From JANXXV01 sp038230275 (GTDB lineage: Bacteria > Acidobacteriota > Terriglobia > Bryobacterales > Bryobacteraceae), in contig JBBRNO010000009.1 in assembly GCA_038230275.1 (NCBI GenBank), forward strand, positions 33,984 through 97,983: a DNA stretch of 64,000 nucleotides, written 5' to 3'. The notes below the pieces were generated by a model. It saw only the letters and a list, made by a program, of their open reading frames with translations. It was not told the DNA's origin and ran no database searches. Shown piece by piece: positions 1 through 7,993 of this stretch (its first letter is position 1; every line of letters starts with the position of its first letter). The position numbers and the translations under genes were made by a program.

Positions 1-1
1 G

Positions 2-967
2 GTGGCCATGTTGCGCGACGAGAACTCGGGCGCGGCGGAGAAGGCGATCCAGGTGGGCCGCAAGAATTTCCGTTTCCTGGTGGGGGAGCAGGCGCAACAG
101 GGAGTGTCTGCGCTGCGCGTGGCCAAGGTGCAGCGAACTCCGGCGGGAACTTTTCAATTGGACCAGAAATTCGTTCCGCCGCTGCTCAACATCTCGGCCA
201 GCACCTACCTGATTTCGATTGCACGTCGGCTGGTGGAAATCATTGCCGCCAAGAGCAGTCTTCTGGCAGGCTCGCGGCGCCAGAAGAATTTAAGCCTGGC
301 GGAATTTGGTACGTCCGATATCGCGAATTTCTGGCTGCTATACACCATCAACCTGAATTTTCCGGTGATGCAGCATCTGTTTGAAACGCGCCGCGGCCAT
401 CCGGAAAAGCTGTTTGCGGCGATGCTGAGCTTGGCCGGAAGTCTTACTACGTTCTCGTCGCAGATTCACCCGCGCGATCTGCCCAAGTACAATCACGACC
501 GCTTGTCTGAATGCTTCACCGATCTGGACGAGAAGCTGCGGTTCCTGCTGGAGACTGTGGTGCCCAGCAACTTCGTCTCACTGCCGCTGAAACTGGTGCA
601 GCCTTCCATCTACGCCACCTCAATTCACGACGACAAGTATCTGGTGAATACGAAAATGTACCTGGCGGTCAGCTCCGATATGAACGAAGGCGAATTGATT
701 GGCAAGACGCCGTATCTGATCAAGGTCTGCTCTGCAAATCATATTGAGCACCTGGTCCGGCAGGCGTTGCCGGGCGTGCCGCTGACGCACGCTCCGCGGC
801 CGCCCAGTTCCATTCCGGTGAAGTTGAACAGCCAGTATTTCAGTCTGAACCAATCCGGGGTGGCGTGGGAAGCCATTGTGCGCGCGCGCAATCTGGCCGC
901 GTATGTGCCGGGGGATTTCCCGTCGCCTCAAATGGAGTTGATTATATTGCTGCCTGAGGCGAACTGA
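2..967 (+). CDS. tssK: TssK-like T6SS baseplate protein, 3' part (first copy)
   Basis: TssK is the trimeric baseplate subunit that links the type VI secretion sheath/tail to the TssJLM membrane complex in the cytoplasm. The gene runs in from the left edge; the visible 321 residues lack the conserved TssK N-terminus (a VVWSEGM...PHHFQ segment present in the second copy at 5926). The rest aligns by eye along its whole length with that second copy: both have a VGRKN/LGRKN segment, a DIANFWLLYTIN/DIANFWFLHTVN segment, a RRGHPEKLF/KRGHPEELF segment, and end in AYVPGDFP/VYVPGEIP followed by a short hydrophobic tail. The 3' end overlaps the convergent methyltransferase gene by 40 bp. The M at position 2 is a GTG codon inside the gene and is not the true start. 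Confidence 0.85.
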   Translation: MAMLRDENSGAAEKAIQVGRKNFRFLVGEQAQQGVSALRVAKVQRTPAGTFQLDQKFVPPLLNISASTYLISIARRLVEIIAAKSSLLAGSRRQKNLSLAEFGTSDIANFWLLYTINLNFPVMQHLFETRRGHPEKLFAAMLSLAGSLTTFSSQIHPRDLPKYNHDRLSECFTDLDEKLRFLLETVVPSNFVSLPLKLVQPSIYATSIHDDKYLVNTKMYLAVSSDMNEGELIGKTPYLIKVCSANHIEHLVRQALPGVPLTHAPRPPSSIPVKLNSQYFSLNQSGVAWEAIVRARNLAAYVPGDFPSPQMELIILLPEAN

Positions 968-2409
968 AGAAAGCCTTCCGAGATTAGCAGCACCAGCGCC
1001 TGGGCGAACTGCTCTGGCGTTGTCCCCTGGGCTACCAGCCCGAAGGCGATCAGCGAGCGCAGTTGCTCGCGGCCGGTTTTCGCACCATTGCACAGGCCCA
1101 GCAATTGCGCGATCCATGACTGGATCTTGCATTCCACATGGAACGGATAGTCCACTTGCAGTTTGTATTCGGCGGGCGCCCAATCGCCGCCCTGCAGTTG
1201 ATTGAGTACGCTGAGTGCCGCTCCCGGAGCCGCGGTTAGCCGGGAATCGAGCGCTTTTTTTGCGCCGGTGCCGTTGGCGACGGCTTGTTCCCAGCGCATC
1301 AGCCAGTCCATTTCAGCGCGGCGATGCGTCATCGCGCCGCTTTGCCGGCGTACTGTGAACGGGGCGCGGCGTTCGGTTTTGCGGCGCATCAGCAAGGTAC
1401 CATAGACCAGCGCGGTGACGCCGCGGGTGCGAAACAATTCCTTCCAATGGCGCATGTGCTCCAGCGGCGTGGACCCGCGCATGACGGCGCCAGTGATGAA
1501 CTCGGCGGGATCTACCGTTTTCCGTGCCACCAGGGCGATATCGAATTCCCCCTGGGCGTCTCCCAGCCAGGTGCGGGCGCGCTGCTCAAACGGAGCTTCT
1601 TTGGTATCGAGGCCCATGCTTAGCAGGCAGAACTCGCCGCCGGGCGAAAGGTATTGCGGAAGGTTCTGCACAATCTGTTTGCCCACCTGTTCGCCATCGT
1701 CGCCGCCATCGCTAAACAAATTCTTCGGCTGTAGCACCGGCACGTGGGGCGGATGGGAAACGATGCAGTCGAACTTGCGTCCGGAGAAGGGTTCGTACAA
1801 ATTGCCCTGCTCCACTTTCAGATTCGCGATGCCGTTCAGGCGGCGGTTGAACTCGGCGAATTGCGCGGCGCGCCCGCCCAGTTCGCAGGCGAAAGCCGTG
1901 GCGGCGAAATCCCGTGCGGCCACCAGGGCGGCAATGCCGCTGCCGGTGCATAAGTCCAGGAACGCCTTGCAGGGGTCGCGGGGAAGCACGTCCATAAAGC
2001 GCCGCGAGTTTCCCTCCATGGCGGGATAGACGGAATCCGCAGCGTCGCTAATGCGGTCGGAAAGCAGGTATAGCTTCTCGGCGGGATAGAGGGCAACGGG
2101 GCAGCTTACTTCGTCTCCCGATTCCGCCAGCAAGCCAAACGTGGCCAGCAACGCGGCCAGCCCGGGCGGCAGCAATCCTTCACGGGCAGCCGGCGGCAGC
2201 GCGCGGCCTTCCAGCAACAGCCACGTCAGCGCATCCAGCGTGTCTTCGAGCGGCGGTGTTTGTTCGCGGCGCGCGGAAGAGGTGATGATCTGGTCTAACC
2301 GGCCGACACCGGCGCGGAGGCAGATGGCGGCTTCCTCATATCCGGCATCGGAGAGAATCTGCCTTAGCGTTGCGAACTGTTCATCAGACCCTAGAACACA
2401 CGCGCTCAT
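928..2409 (-). CDS. Class I SAM-dependent methyltransferase (HemK-like core), paralog A
   Basis: A 493-residue protein with a Rossmann methyltransferase core in the middle. SAM motif I (FLDLCTGSGIAAL) lies at residues 150-162 and a catalytic-loop-like SHPPHVP at 218-224, at the place where protein-glutamine and N6-adenine methyltransferases carry NPPY. The N-terminal 130 residues and the C-terminal ~200 residues are shared only with the neighbouring paralog; the C-terminus resembles a small winged-helix-like module. It is 12 bp downstream of paralog B, on the same strand and probably co-transcribed. Start is the ATG at 2409. The substrate is unknown: the Asn of NPPY is His here, so glutamine or adenine methylation should not be assumed. 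Its place between two tssK genes suggests, but does not show, modification of a T6SS component. Confidence 0.75.
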   Translation of the reverse strand: MSACVLGSDEQFATLRQILSDAGYEEAAICLRAGVGRLDQIITSSARREQTPPLEDTLDALTWLLLEGRALPPAAREGLLPPGLAALLATFGLLAESGDEVSCPVALYPAEKLYLLSDRISDAADSVYPAMEGNSRRFMDVLPRDPCKAFLDLCTGSGIAALVAARDFAATAFACELGGRAAQFAEFNRRLNGIANLKVEQGNLYEPFSGRKFDCIVSHPPHVPVLQPKNLFSDGGDDGEQVGKQIVQNLPQYLSPGGEFCLLSMGLDTKEAPFEQRARTWLGDAQGEFDIALVARKTVDPAEFITGAVMRGSTPLEHMRHWKELFRTRGVTALVYGTLLMRRKTERRAPFTVRRQSGAMTHRRAEMDWLMRWEQAVANGTGAKKALDSRLTAAPGAALSVLNQLQGGDWAPAEYKLQVDYPFHVECKIQSWIAQLLGLCNGAKTGREQLRSLIAFGLVAQGTTPEQFAQALVLLISEGFLQFASGSNIINSI

Positions 2410-2421
2410 GAATGTTCCCGA

Positions 2422-3870
2422 TTACAAATGCAGGAATCCCCCGGAAACCAGCACCGTCAATGCGCCGGCAAACTGATCCAGCGGCGTGCCGGGGAAGATT
2501 ACCTCTTCGCCGATCAGTTGTTGCCAAAGCTCCCGGCCGGTCTTCTTTCCGTCGCACTTACTCAGTAAATAGACCATCCACGGCTGTGGCTCCATTTCCA
2601 TGCTGAAGGGATAGTCGGCTTGTAATTGATAGGCAGCGGGATTCCATTCGCCGTCCTGCATTCGATTCGTCACCCGTAGTTCCACGTCCGGCGCGCTGGT
2701 CAGGGCACTGTCGAGCACTTCCGAGACTGCGGTTCCGCCGGCCACCGAGCCTTCCCAATCGAGCAGCCAGTCCATCTCCGCACGATTGGTACGCGCGCTG
2801 TTTTGGCGGCGGACGGTGAATATAGGACCGCGCTTTGTCTTACGGCGGATCAACGTAGTTCCATAAACCAGCGCGGTGACACCGCGGCTGCTGAACACCC
2901 GGTTCCATTGCTCGATCTCGCTGGAATCGGACTTGCCCTGCATGACGGAACGGGCCACGAAATCTGCGGGATCCATGATTCTTCGGGTAACCAGCGCGAT
3001 ATCGAATTCGGCTTGCGCCTCGCCCAGCCACTGCCTGACGCGGAATTCATACGGGGCGTCCTTGCGGTCGGAACCCATGGCCAGCATGGCGAATTCGCCG
3101 CCCGGCGCAAGATGAGCCGGCAGGCCTTCGACGGTCCGTTTTACAATCTGTTCGCCGTCGTCGCCACCGTCGTGAAAGATGGCCTTCGGCTTCAGCACGG
3201 GGACATAGGGCGGGTGGGCGACAATGCGGTCGAACTTCTTTGTCCCGGCCGGCGCGTAAAGATCGCCCGCACTGTTGGTCATGTTTGGCAGACCATTCAA
3301 GCGGCGATTGAACTCGGCAAATTCCACCGATCGTTCCGCGATATCGAACGCATAGGAATGCGCGGCGAAGTCACGCGCCCCCAGCAGCGCCGCGATGCCG
3401 GTGCCGGCACACACCTCCAGGAAGTTTTCGCAGGGCGACCGCGGAATGATATTGAGAAAGCGCCCGGTGTTTTCCACCAATGCAGGGTAGACCGAGTCTA
3501 CGATGCTGGAATTCCGGTCGGACACGACATACAGATTTTCCACCGGGTAAAGCGCGAGCGGACAGATGTACTCATCCGCCTGGTCGGCCAACAGCCCTAC
3601 GTCTTCCAGTAAACTCGAAAGCTCGCCCGGCACAAGATGCCGCCAGGAGCGCATGGAAAGGGGGCGGCCTTCCAGCAGGACCCACATTAGCGCGTCGATC
3701 AAGTCGTCTAACGGTGGCTTGTGGTTTTGGCGTACTTTGCTTTCCAGCACTTCAAAGATGGTGGGCACCTGCGCCCGTGAACAGAGTGCAGCGTCGTTGT
3801 AGCCCGCATCGAGAAGCAGGCGCCGCAGCGCGGTGAACTGTTCGTCCGTACCAAAGCGGATAGGGGTCAT
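2422..3870 (-). CDS. Class I SAM-dependent methyltransferase (HemK-like core), paralog B
   Basis: A 482-residue tandem paralog of the downstream gene, collinear over its whole length with the same spacing: motif I (FLEVCAGTGIAAL) at 150-162 and AHPPYVP at 218-224. Both copies start with a GxDEQFxxLR segment and contain the same DGGDDGEQ motif shortly after the HPP loop. The protein is cytosolic, with no signal or membrane segment. ATG at 3870 is used; the gene begins 15 bp after the stop of the PGEFT-repeat gene, so the three minus-strand genes look like one operon (repeat protein, then B, then A). Side-by-side retention of two diverged copies suggests either two substrates or a heterodimer. 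Confidence 0.78.
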   Translation of the reverse strand: MTPIRFGTDEQFTALRRLLLDAGYNDAALCSRAQVPTIFEVLESKVRQNHKPPLDDLIDALMWVLLEGRPLSMRSWRHLVPGELSSLLEDVGLLADQADEYICPLALYPVENLYVVSDRNSSIVDSVYPALVENTGRFLNIIPRSPCENFLEVCAGTGIAALLGARDFAAHSYAFDIAERSVEFAEFNRRLNGLPNMTNSAGDLYAPAGTKKFDRIVAHPPYVPVLKPKAIFHDGGDDGEQIVKRTVEGLPAHLAPGGEFAMLAMGSDRKDAPYEFRVRQWLGEAQAEFDIALVTRRIMDPADFVARSVMQGKSDSSEIEQWNRVFSSRGVTALVYGTTLIRRKTKRGPIFTVRRQNSARTNRAEMDWLLDWEGSVAGGTAVSEVLDSALTSAPDVELRVTNRMQDGEWNPAAYQLQADYPFSMEMEPQPWMVYLLSKCDGKKTGRELWQQLIGEEVIFPGTPLDQFAGALTVLVSGGFLHL

Positions 3871-3885
3871 CGGATAGTGTGTAGT

Positions 3886-5811
3886 CTAGCGGTGCATCAG
3901 AAAATAGATCACCAGACCCACGGCAATCACGAACAGCACGCCGAAGACAATGATCAGCGGCAGGTAGTTTGGCTTCGCGGCAGCGGCCGGTGCGGGTGGC
4001 GGGGCAGGCGCGCTGGGCTGAGAGGGCGTGGAGAACATCTGCGTATATTCGCCCGGACCGGATGGAGTATTACCCTGCGCAGGAGACGACTGCGGCCTGG
4101 ACGGAGTGGAAAATGCCCCGGTTGCGCTGCTGGACGGCGTTTGCGCGAACGATGGAGAATACGTCGGTTTGTACGGTTCGGGAGTTGCGCCTTGGGCGGG
4201 GCGGCTGGGCACGCCAAACATCTGCGTAAACTCGCCTGGGCCGCCGGGTTGCGGGCCGCTGGGAGGTGGTGCGGATTTTCCGAAGGGATCGTTCAGCGCC
4301 GGGTGCGGGCGCGGCGCCGGAGATTCCACGGGGGTCTGGAAGAATTTTGTGAATTCGCCCGGTGCGCTGCCGGCGGGCGGCTGTGCAGGCGGAGGTTGCT
4401 GCTGAACCGGCGGTGCTTCGCCGGCGGGACGGGCAGAGGAAGCCTGAAAGATTCTGGTGAACTCACCCGGTCCAGCGGCGGGCGGCGGCGGTGGTTGCTG
4501 TGCGGGAGCCGCTCCGGTTTTGAAGATGTTTGTAAATTCGCCGGGCGCGGCGGTTGGCGGCGGTGGTGGCGGTTGCTGTGCGGGAACTGCTCCGGTTTTG
4601 AAGATATTCGTAAATTCGCCAGGCACGGCCGCGGCGGGCGGTGCGGGTACCGGCGCGGGCGGGGCACTACCCCGGTTCACAATTGGCGTGATGGCGGAGG
4701 GTGTTGGCGCGGGAGACGGAGCTGTGGTCCGGAACATCTGCGTGAATTCGCCAGGAGCGGGAGCAGCCGGTAACGGAGGCGCCGGTGGAGGGGGTGGCGG
4801 AGCCGCGACGGGTGCGACGACAGACGGCGTCGTCTGTTTCGGCAGGGCCTGGAACATCTGGGTGAACTCGCCCGGGGTAGAGGCAGCCGTTGGCGGAGCG
4901 CTCACTGGCGGGCCACCCGTAACCTGCATCGTCTTGGTGCTGGACATCTCGGCCTGCGGCGCCGGTGGTGCTTGCACCGGAGGCACCGTACTTGCTGGAG
5001 CCGTGGGCACTTGGAACATCCGGGTGAATTCGCCGGGCCCTGCCGCGGCCGGTGGAGGGGCTGGTGGAGGGGCTGGTTTCACCGGAGCTACTTCCATCTT
5101 CCGGGTCTCGCCGGATAGGTCTACGCCCGCCGTGGGAGCCACCGGGACAATCAGGCTGGCAGGGGCAGGCGGCGCCGGCTGCGGTGGCGCTGTCGGCGGG
5201 TGGAACGCTTGCTGGGGCATTGATGGCAGGGGCGGGGGCGGCGCCTGCGGCGGAGTGACCGGAACAAAAGGAGCCTGCGTTGGCAAGGGACGAATGGCGG
5301 ACGGATGCATCGCGGACGACGTGGACATTTCCCCACCCGCGGCCGACCGCGGTGAAATCGAGAACATTCTGGTGAACCCGCCGGGCTCCGGAATAGGCGT
5401 TGCGGCCGTTGTCGACGATCCCGGATCCGACCTGAGAGCAAACTCAGAGGTGGGCACCCTCCAGTTGCCGGGTTTGCCGTAATTGTCGGCTGAAGGTTTG
5501 GTGGGCGTAGCGGCGGCGGGCGGCTTGCCCATCCATTCGTCGAAGCTCTGCGGCCAACTGGATTGCGCAGTCACCACGTAGGATGTTCCCTCATGGGTTC
5601 CTACCTCGATTACCTGCGAAACTTTTTCCGGTCCCAGGCTGCGCACCCGATCCAAAATGCCGGCGGCCTGGCCGGGCACATTCTCAAATAGCAGATGGAC
5701 GCCCACAGTTTGCCCGGAGGCAAGATGGCGGGCACTGAACGTCTTGATGCCCGTGGCGGCGGCATCATCTCGAAGAAGCGCTAGAATCTCGTATTTGGCG
5801 TAAAAGCTCAT
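3886..5811 (-). CDS. Tail-anchored PGEFTxMF-repeat protein with kinase N-lobe-like head
   Basis: A 641-residue protein with three parts. Residues 1-95 read like the N-terminal lobe of a Ser/Thr kinase (YEIL, then ARHLASGQTVGVHLL, then a VIEVGTHEGTSYVV segment); the VAIK lysine is His39 and there is no HRD, DFG or APE, so it cannot be an active kinase. Residues 96-612 are Pro/Ala-rich and probably disordered, with ten copies of PG[EG][FY]Tx[MIF]F starting at residues 143, 259, 313, 353, 397, 423, 448, 484, 525 and 586. Residues 615-639 are one hydrophobic helix ending in MHR. With no signal peptide this predicts a tail-anchored inner-membrane protein facing the cytoplasm. It is divergent from tssK-tssL-tssM-kinase across about 115 bp, so a T6SS role is likely. 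Function is not known to me; see findings. Confidence 0.8.
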   Translation of the reverse strand: MSFYAKYEILALLRDDAAATGIKTFSARHLASGQTVGVHLLFENVPGQAAGILDRVRSLGPEKVSQVIEVGTHEGTSYVVTAQSSWPQSFDEWMGKPPAAATPTKPSADNYGKPGNWRVPTSEFALRSDPGSSTTAATPIPEPGGFTRMFSISPRSAAGGEMSTSSAMHPSAIRPLPTQAPFVPVTPPQAPPPPLPSMPQQAFHPPTAPPQPAPPAPASLIVPVAPTAGVDLSGETRKMEVAPVKPAPPPAPPPAAAGPGEFTRMFQVPTAPASTVPPVQAPPAPQAEMSSTKTMQVTGGPPVSAPPTAASTPGEFTQMFQALPKQTTPSVVAPVAAPPPPPPAPPLPAAPAPGEFTQMFRTTAPSPAPTPSAITPIVNRGSAPPAPVPAPPAAAVPGEFTNIFKTGAVPAQQPPPPPPTAAPGEFTNIFKTGAAPAQQPPPPPAAGPGEFTRIFQASSARPAGEAPPVQQQPPPAQPPAGSAPGEFTKFFQTPVESPAPRPHPALNDPFGKSAPPPSGPQPGGPGEFTQMFGVPSRPAQGATPEPYKPTYSPSFAQTPSSSATGAFSTPSRPQSSPAQGNTPSGPGEYTQMFSTPSQPSAPAPPPAPAAAAKPNYLPLIIVFGVLFVIAVGLVIYFLMHR

Positions 5812-5925
5812 AAAACGTATCTTCCGTTGAGGCTGATCTTCACCCTAACATGCTGCCACATTCAAACGCTTGTGCGGGAGGGCGGCTATGGTAAAGTAAA
5901 TGCCGATGCCAGCCCGGCTGACCAT

Positions 5926-7281
5926 ATGAAATATTTGTCGCGAGTGGTCTGGTCCGAAGGGATGTACCTCGGCCCGCACCATTTCCAGGTGCAGAGCCGA
6001 TATTTTGAAGATTCCATTCGATTCGCCACCAGCTCCCTCTGGTATATGGCGTTCGGCGTGGTGGGTTGTCTGCTGGATGCCGAAGCCTTGCACAACGGAA
6101 CGGTATCGGTGATTCACGCCCGCGGCGTATTCGAAGACGGCCTTCCCTTTCACATGAAAGAATGCGATCCGCTGCCGGAGCCGCGAAATATCGGAGATTT
6201 ATTTCCACCGAATCGCGACAAGGTGACGGTGCTGCTGGCGATTCCGTCCAGAAAGCAAAATGGCTTGAATTGCGTGGAAGCCGAGTCTGGGAATGCGAGC
6301 GCGGTGCGCTTTTCGGCGGAGACGAACTTACTCCACGACGACCTCACCGGCATTGACGAGAAGCCGGTGCGTCTGGGCAGGAAAAATATCAGTCTACTGC
6401 TGGACACCGAAGCGGCGGATGGATTCGAAACGCTGCCCATCGCCCGCGTGATGAGGGATTTCTCCGGACATTTTATTTTCGACCCCACGTTCATTCCGCC
6501 CTGCCTGCAGATCAGCGCCAGCGAACGGCTGATGAGTATTCTGCAACGCCTGGTTGATATTTTGGATGAAAAGGGCGTGAGTCTGGCGCTGGCGAAGAAC
6601 ACCGGCGAGCGGTCGTGGTCGGAATTTTCCACGCGCGACATTGCCAACTTCTGGTTCCTGCACACGGTCAATTCGGCGGTGGCTCCGCTGCGGCATCTGC
6701 TGCTCACCAAGCGCGGGCATCCGGAAGAGTTGTTCGTTGAGATGCTGAAGCTGGGCGGCGCGCTCTGCACCTTCGGGCTGGATTCGCATCCGCGGACGCT
6801 GCCGCTCTATAACCACTGGAAGCTGGACGAGTGTTTCGATGAACTCGACAAGCACATTCGCTTTCACCTGGAAACCATTGCGCCCACCAACTGCATCTCG
6901 GTTCCCTTGAAATACGTGGGGAACTACATGTACGAAGGCGAGGTGACGGATCAGCGCTGCATGGGGCGCTCGCGTTGGGTGTTTGCCATCCGGTCTCCCG
7001 TAGGGGAAGTGGAATTGATCTCGCGGACGCCGCAGCTTGTTAAATTCTGTTCGAAGCTTTTTGTGCCGGAACTTGTCAAGCGCGCCTTGCCCGGCATGGG
7101 GCTGGGGCATCTTCCGGTTCCGCCCACGGCGATCTCCGCGAAGGTGGAGACGCAATACTTCGCCATCAATAAGGCTGGCCCGTGCTGGGACCACCTGGTG
7201 CAAACGAAACAGATCGGAGTCTACGTACCTGGCGAGATTCCGGATCCTTCTCTAGAACTGCTGGTGATCTTGGAATCTTGA
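5926..7281 (+). CDS. tssK: TssK, T6SS baseplate protein (second copy, complete)
   Basis: A complete 451-residue TssK. The frame is open from 5827, but the family N-terminus (RVVWSEGMYLGPHHFQ) begins just after the ATG at 5926, so that start is chosen and the 33 upstream codons are treated as leader. TssK trimers connect the baseplate wedge to TssL/TssM. It is the first gene of a tight plus-strand operon: tssL begins 4 bp after its stop. The upstream 114 bp separate it from the divergent repeat-protein gene and must hold both promoters; I see no strong ribosome-binding site. It is clearly diverged from the copy at the left edge, so this is an old duplication. Confidence 0.9.
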   Translation: MKYLSRVVWSEGMYLGPHHFQVQSRYFEDSIRFATSSLWYMAFGVVGCLLDAEALHNGTVSVIHARGVFEDGLPFHMKECDPLPEPRNIGDLFPPNRDKVTVLLAIPSRKQNGLNCVEAESGNASAVRFSAETNLLHDDLTGIDEKPVRLGRKNISLLLDTEAADGFETLPIARVMRDFSGHFIFDPTFIPPCLQISASERLMSILQRLVDILDEKGVSLALAKNTGERSWSEFSTRDIANFWFLHTVNSAVAPLRHLLLTKRGHPEELFVEMLKLGGALCTFGLDSHPRTLPLYNHWKLDECFDELDKHIRFHLETIAPTNCISVPLKYVGNYMYEGEVTDQRCMGRSRWVFAIRSPVGEVELISRTPQLVKFCSKLFVPELVKRALPGMGLGHLPVPPTAISAKVETQYFAINKAGPCWDHLVQTKQIGVYVPGEIPDPSLELLVILES

Positions 7282-7285
7282 GCAT

Positions 7286-7990
7286 ATGGCATCCAATCTT
7301 GACCGTCGTGCTGAAAACCTTGCATTCGTCTTTCAAGAAGTTCTTACCGTAGGGGAGCGCCTGCGCGCCAATAGGCAGGCCGTCTCCGACGCAAACAGTT
7401 TCCGCCAACAGATCCGCGAGGCGCTGAAGCTGGCCGATAATGAGGGCCGCAAGCGGGGCTACACGGCCGACGACATTCAGCTGTCGATCTTCGCGGTGGT
7501 GGCGTTTCTGGACGAATCTATCCTGAATCTGCGCAACCCGATTTTTGCCGAATGGCCGCGGCAGCCGTTGCAGGAAGAGATGTTCGGCCATCACGTGGCC
7601 GGTGAGATCTTCTTCCAGAACCTGCAGAAGATTTTGGGCCGTGACGATTCGCAGGAAACCGCCGATTTGCTTGAGGTCTATCACCTCTGCCTGCTGCTGG
7701 GCTTCGCCGGGCGGTATAGCTTGAGCGGCAAGGGCGAGCTGCGGTCCATCATCACAACCGTGGGCGATAAGATCCGGCGCATTCGACAAGCGCCGGCGGA
7801 CCTTTCTCCGGCGTGGTCGCTGCCGAATGAGAAGATTCAGACGGGCGGGTCCGATCCCTGGATCAAACGGCTGATGTACAGTTCTATCGGCTGCTTCGCT
7901 TTTGCGTTGATCCTTTTCATCCTCTACAAAATCTTTCTTAGTTCCGGCGTGAGTAGTCTGGAACGGCTTGCTTCGCAAGGGAGGAGCTAG
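7286..7990 (+). CDS. tssL: TssL (DotU/IcmH family) T6SS membrane-complex protein
   Basis: A 234-residue DotU-type TssL. The cytoplasmic helical domain carries the family signatures AVVAFLDESIL, WPRQPLQEEMFG, and a LEVYHLCLLLGFAGRY segment. One C-terminal transmembrane helix (about residues 195-218) anchors it in the inner membrane with a short periplasmic tail, and there is no fused peptidoglycan-binding domain. TssL joins TssM and TssJ as the docking platform for the baseplate and binds TssK. It lies 4 bp after tssK and 3 bp before tssM. The 3' end carries a GGGAGGAG ribosome-binding site for tssM. Confidence 0.92.
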   Translation: MASNLDRRAENLAFVFQEVLTVGERLRANRQAVSDANSFRQQIREALKLADNEGRKRGYTADDIQLSIFAVVAFLDESILNLRNPIFAEWPRQPLQEEMFGHHVAGEIFFQNLQKILGRDDSQETADLLEVYHLCLLLGFAGRYSLSGKGELRSIITTVGDKIRRIRQAPADLSPAWSLPNEKIQTGGSDPWIKRLMYSSIGCFAFALILFILYKIFLSSGVSSLERLASQGRS

Positions 7991-7993
7991 CAC

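Noticed and set aside
4457..5482. 341-residue plus-strand frame, Gly-rich
   Set aside because: It is the antisense shadow of the Pro-rich PGEFT repeat gene; Pro codons read backwards give Gly.
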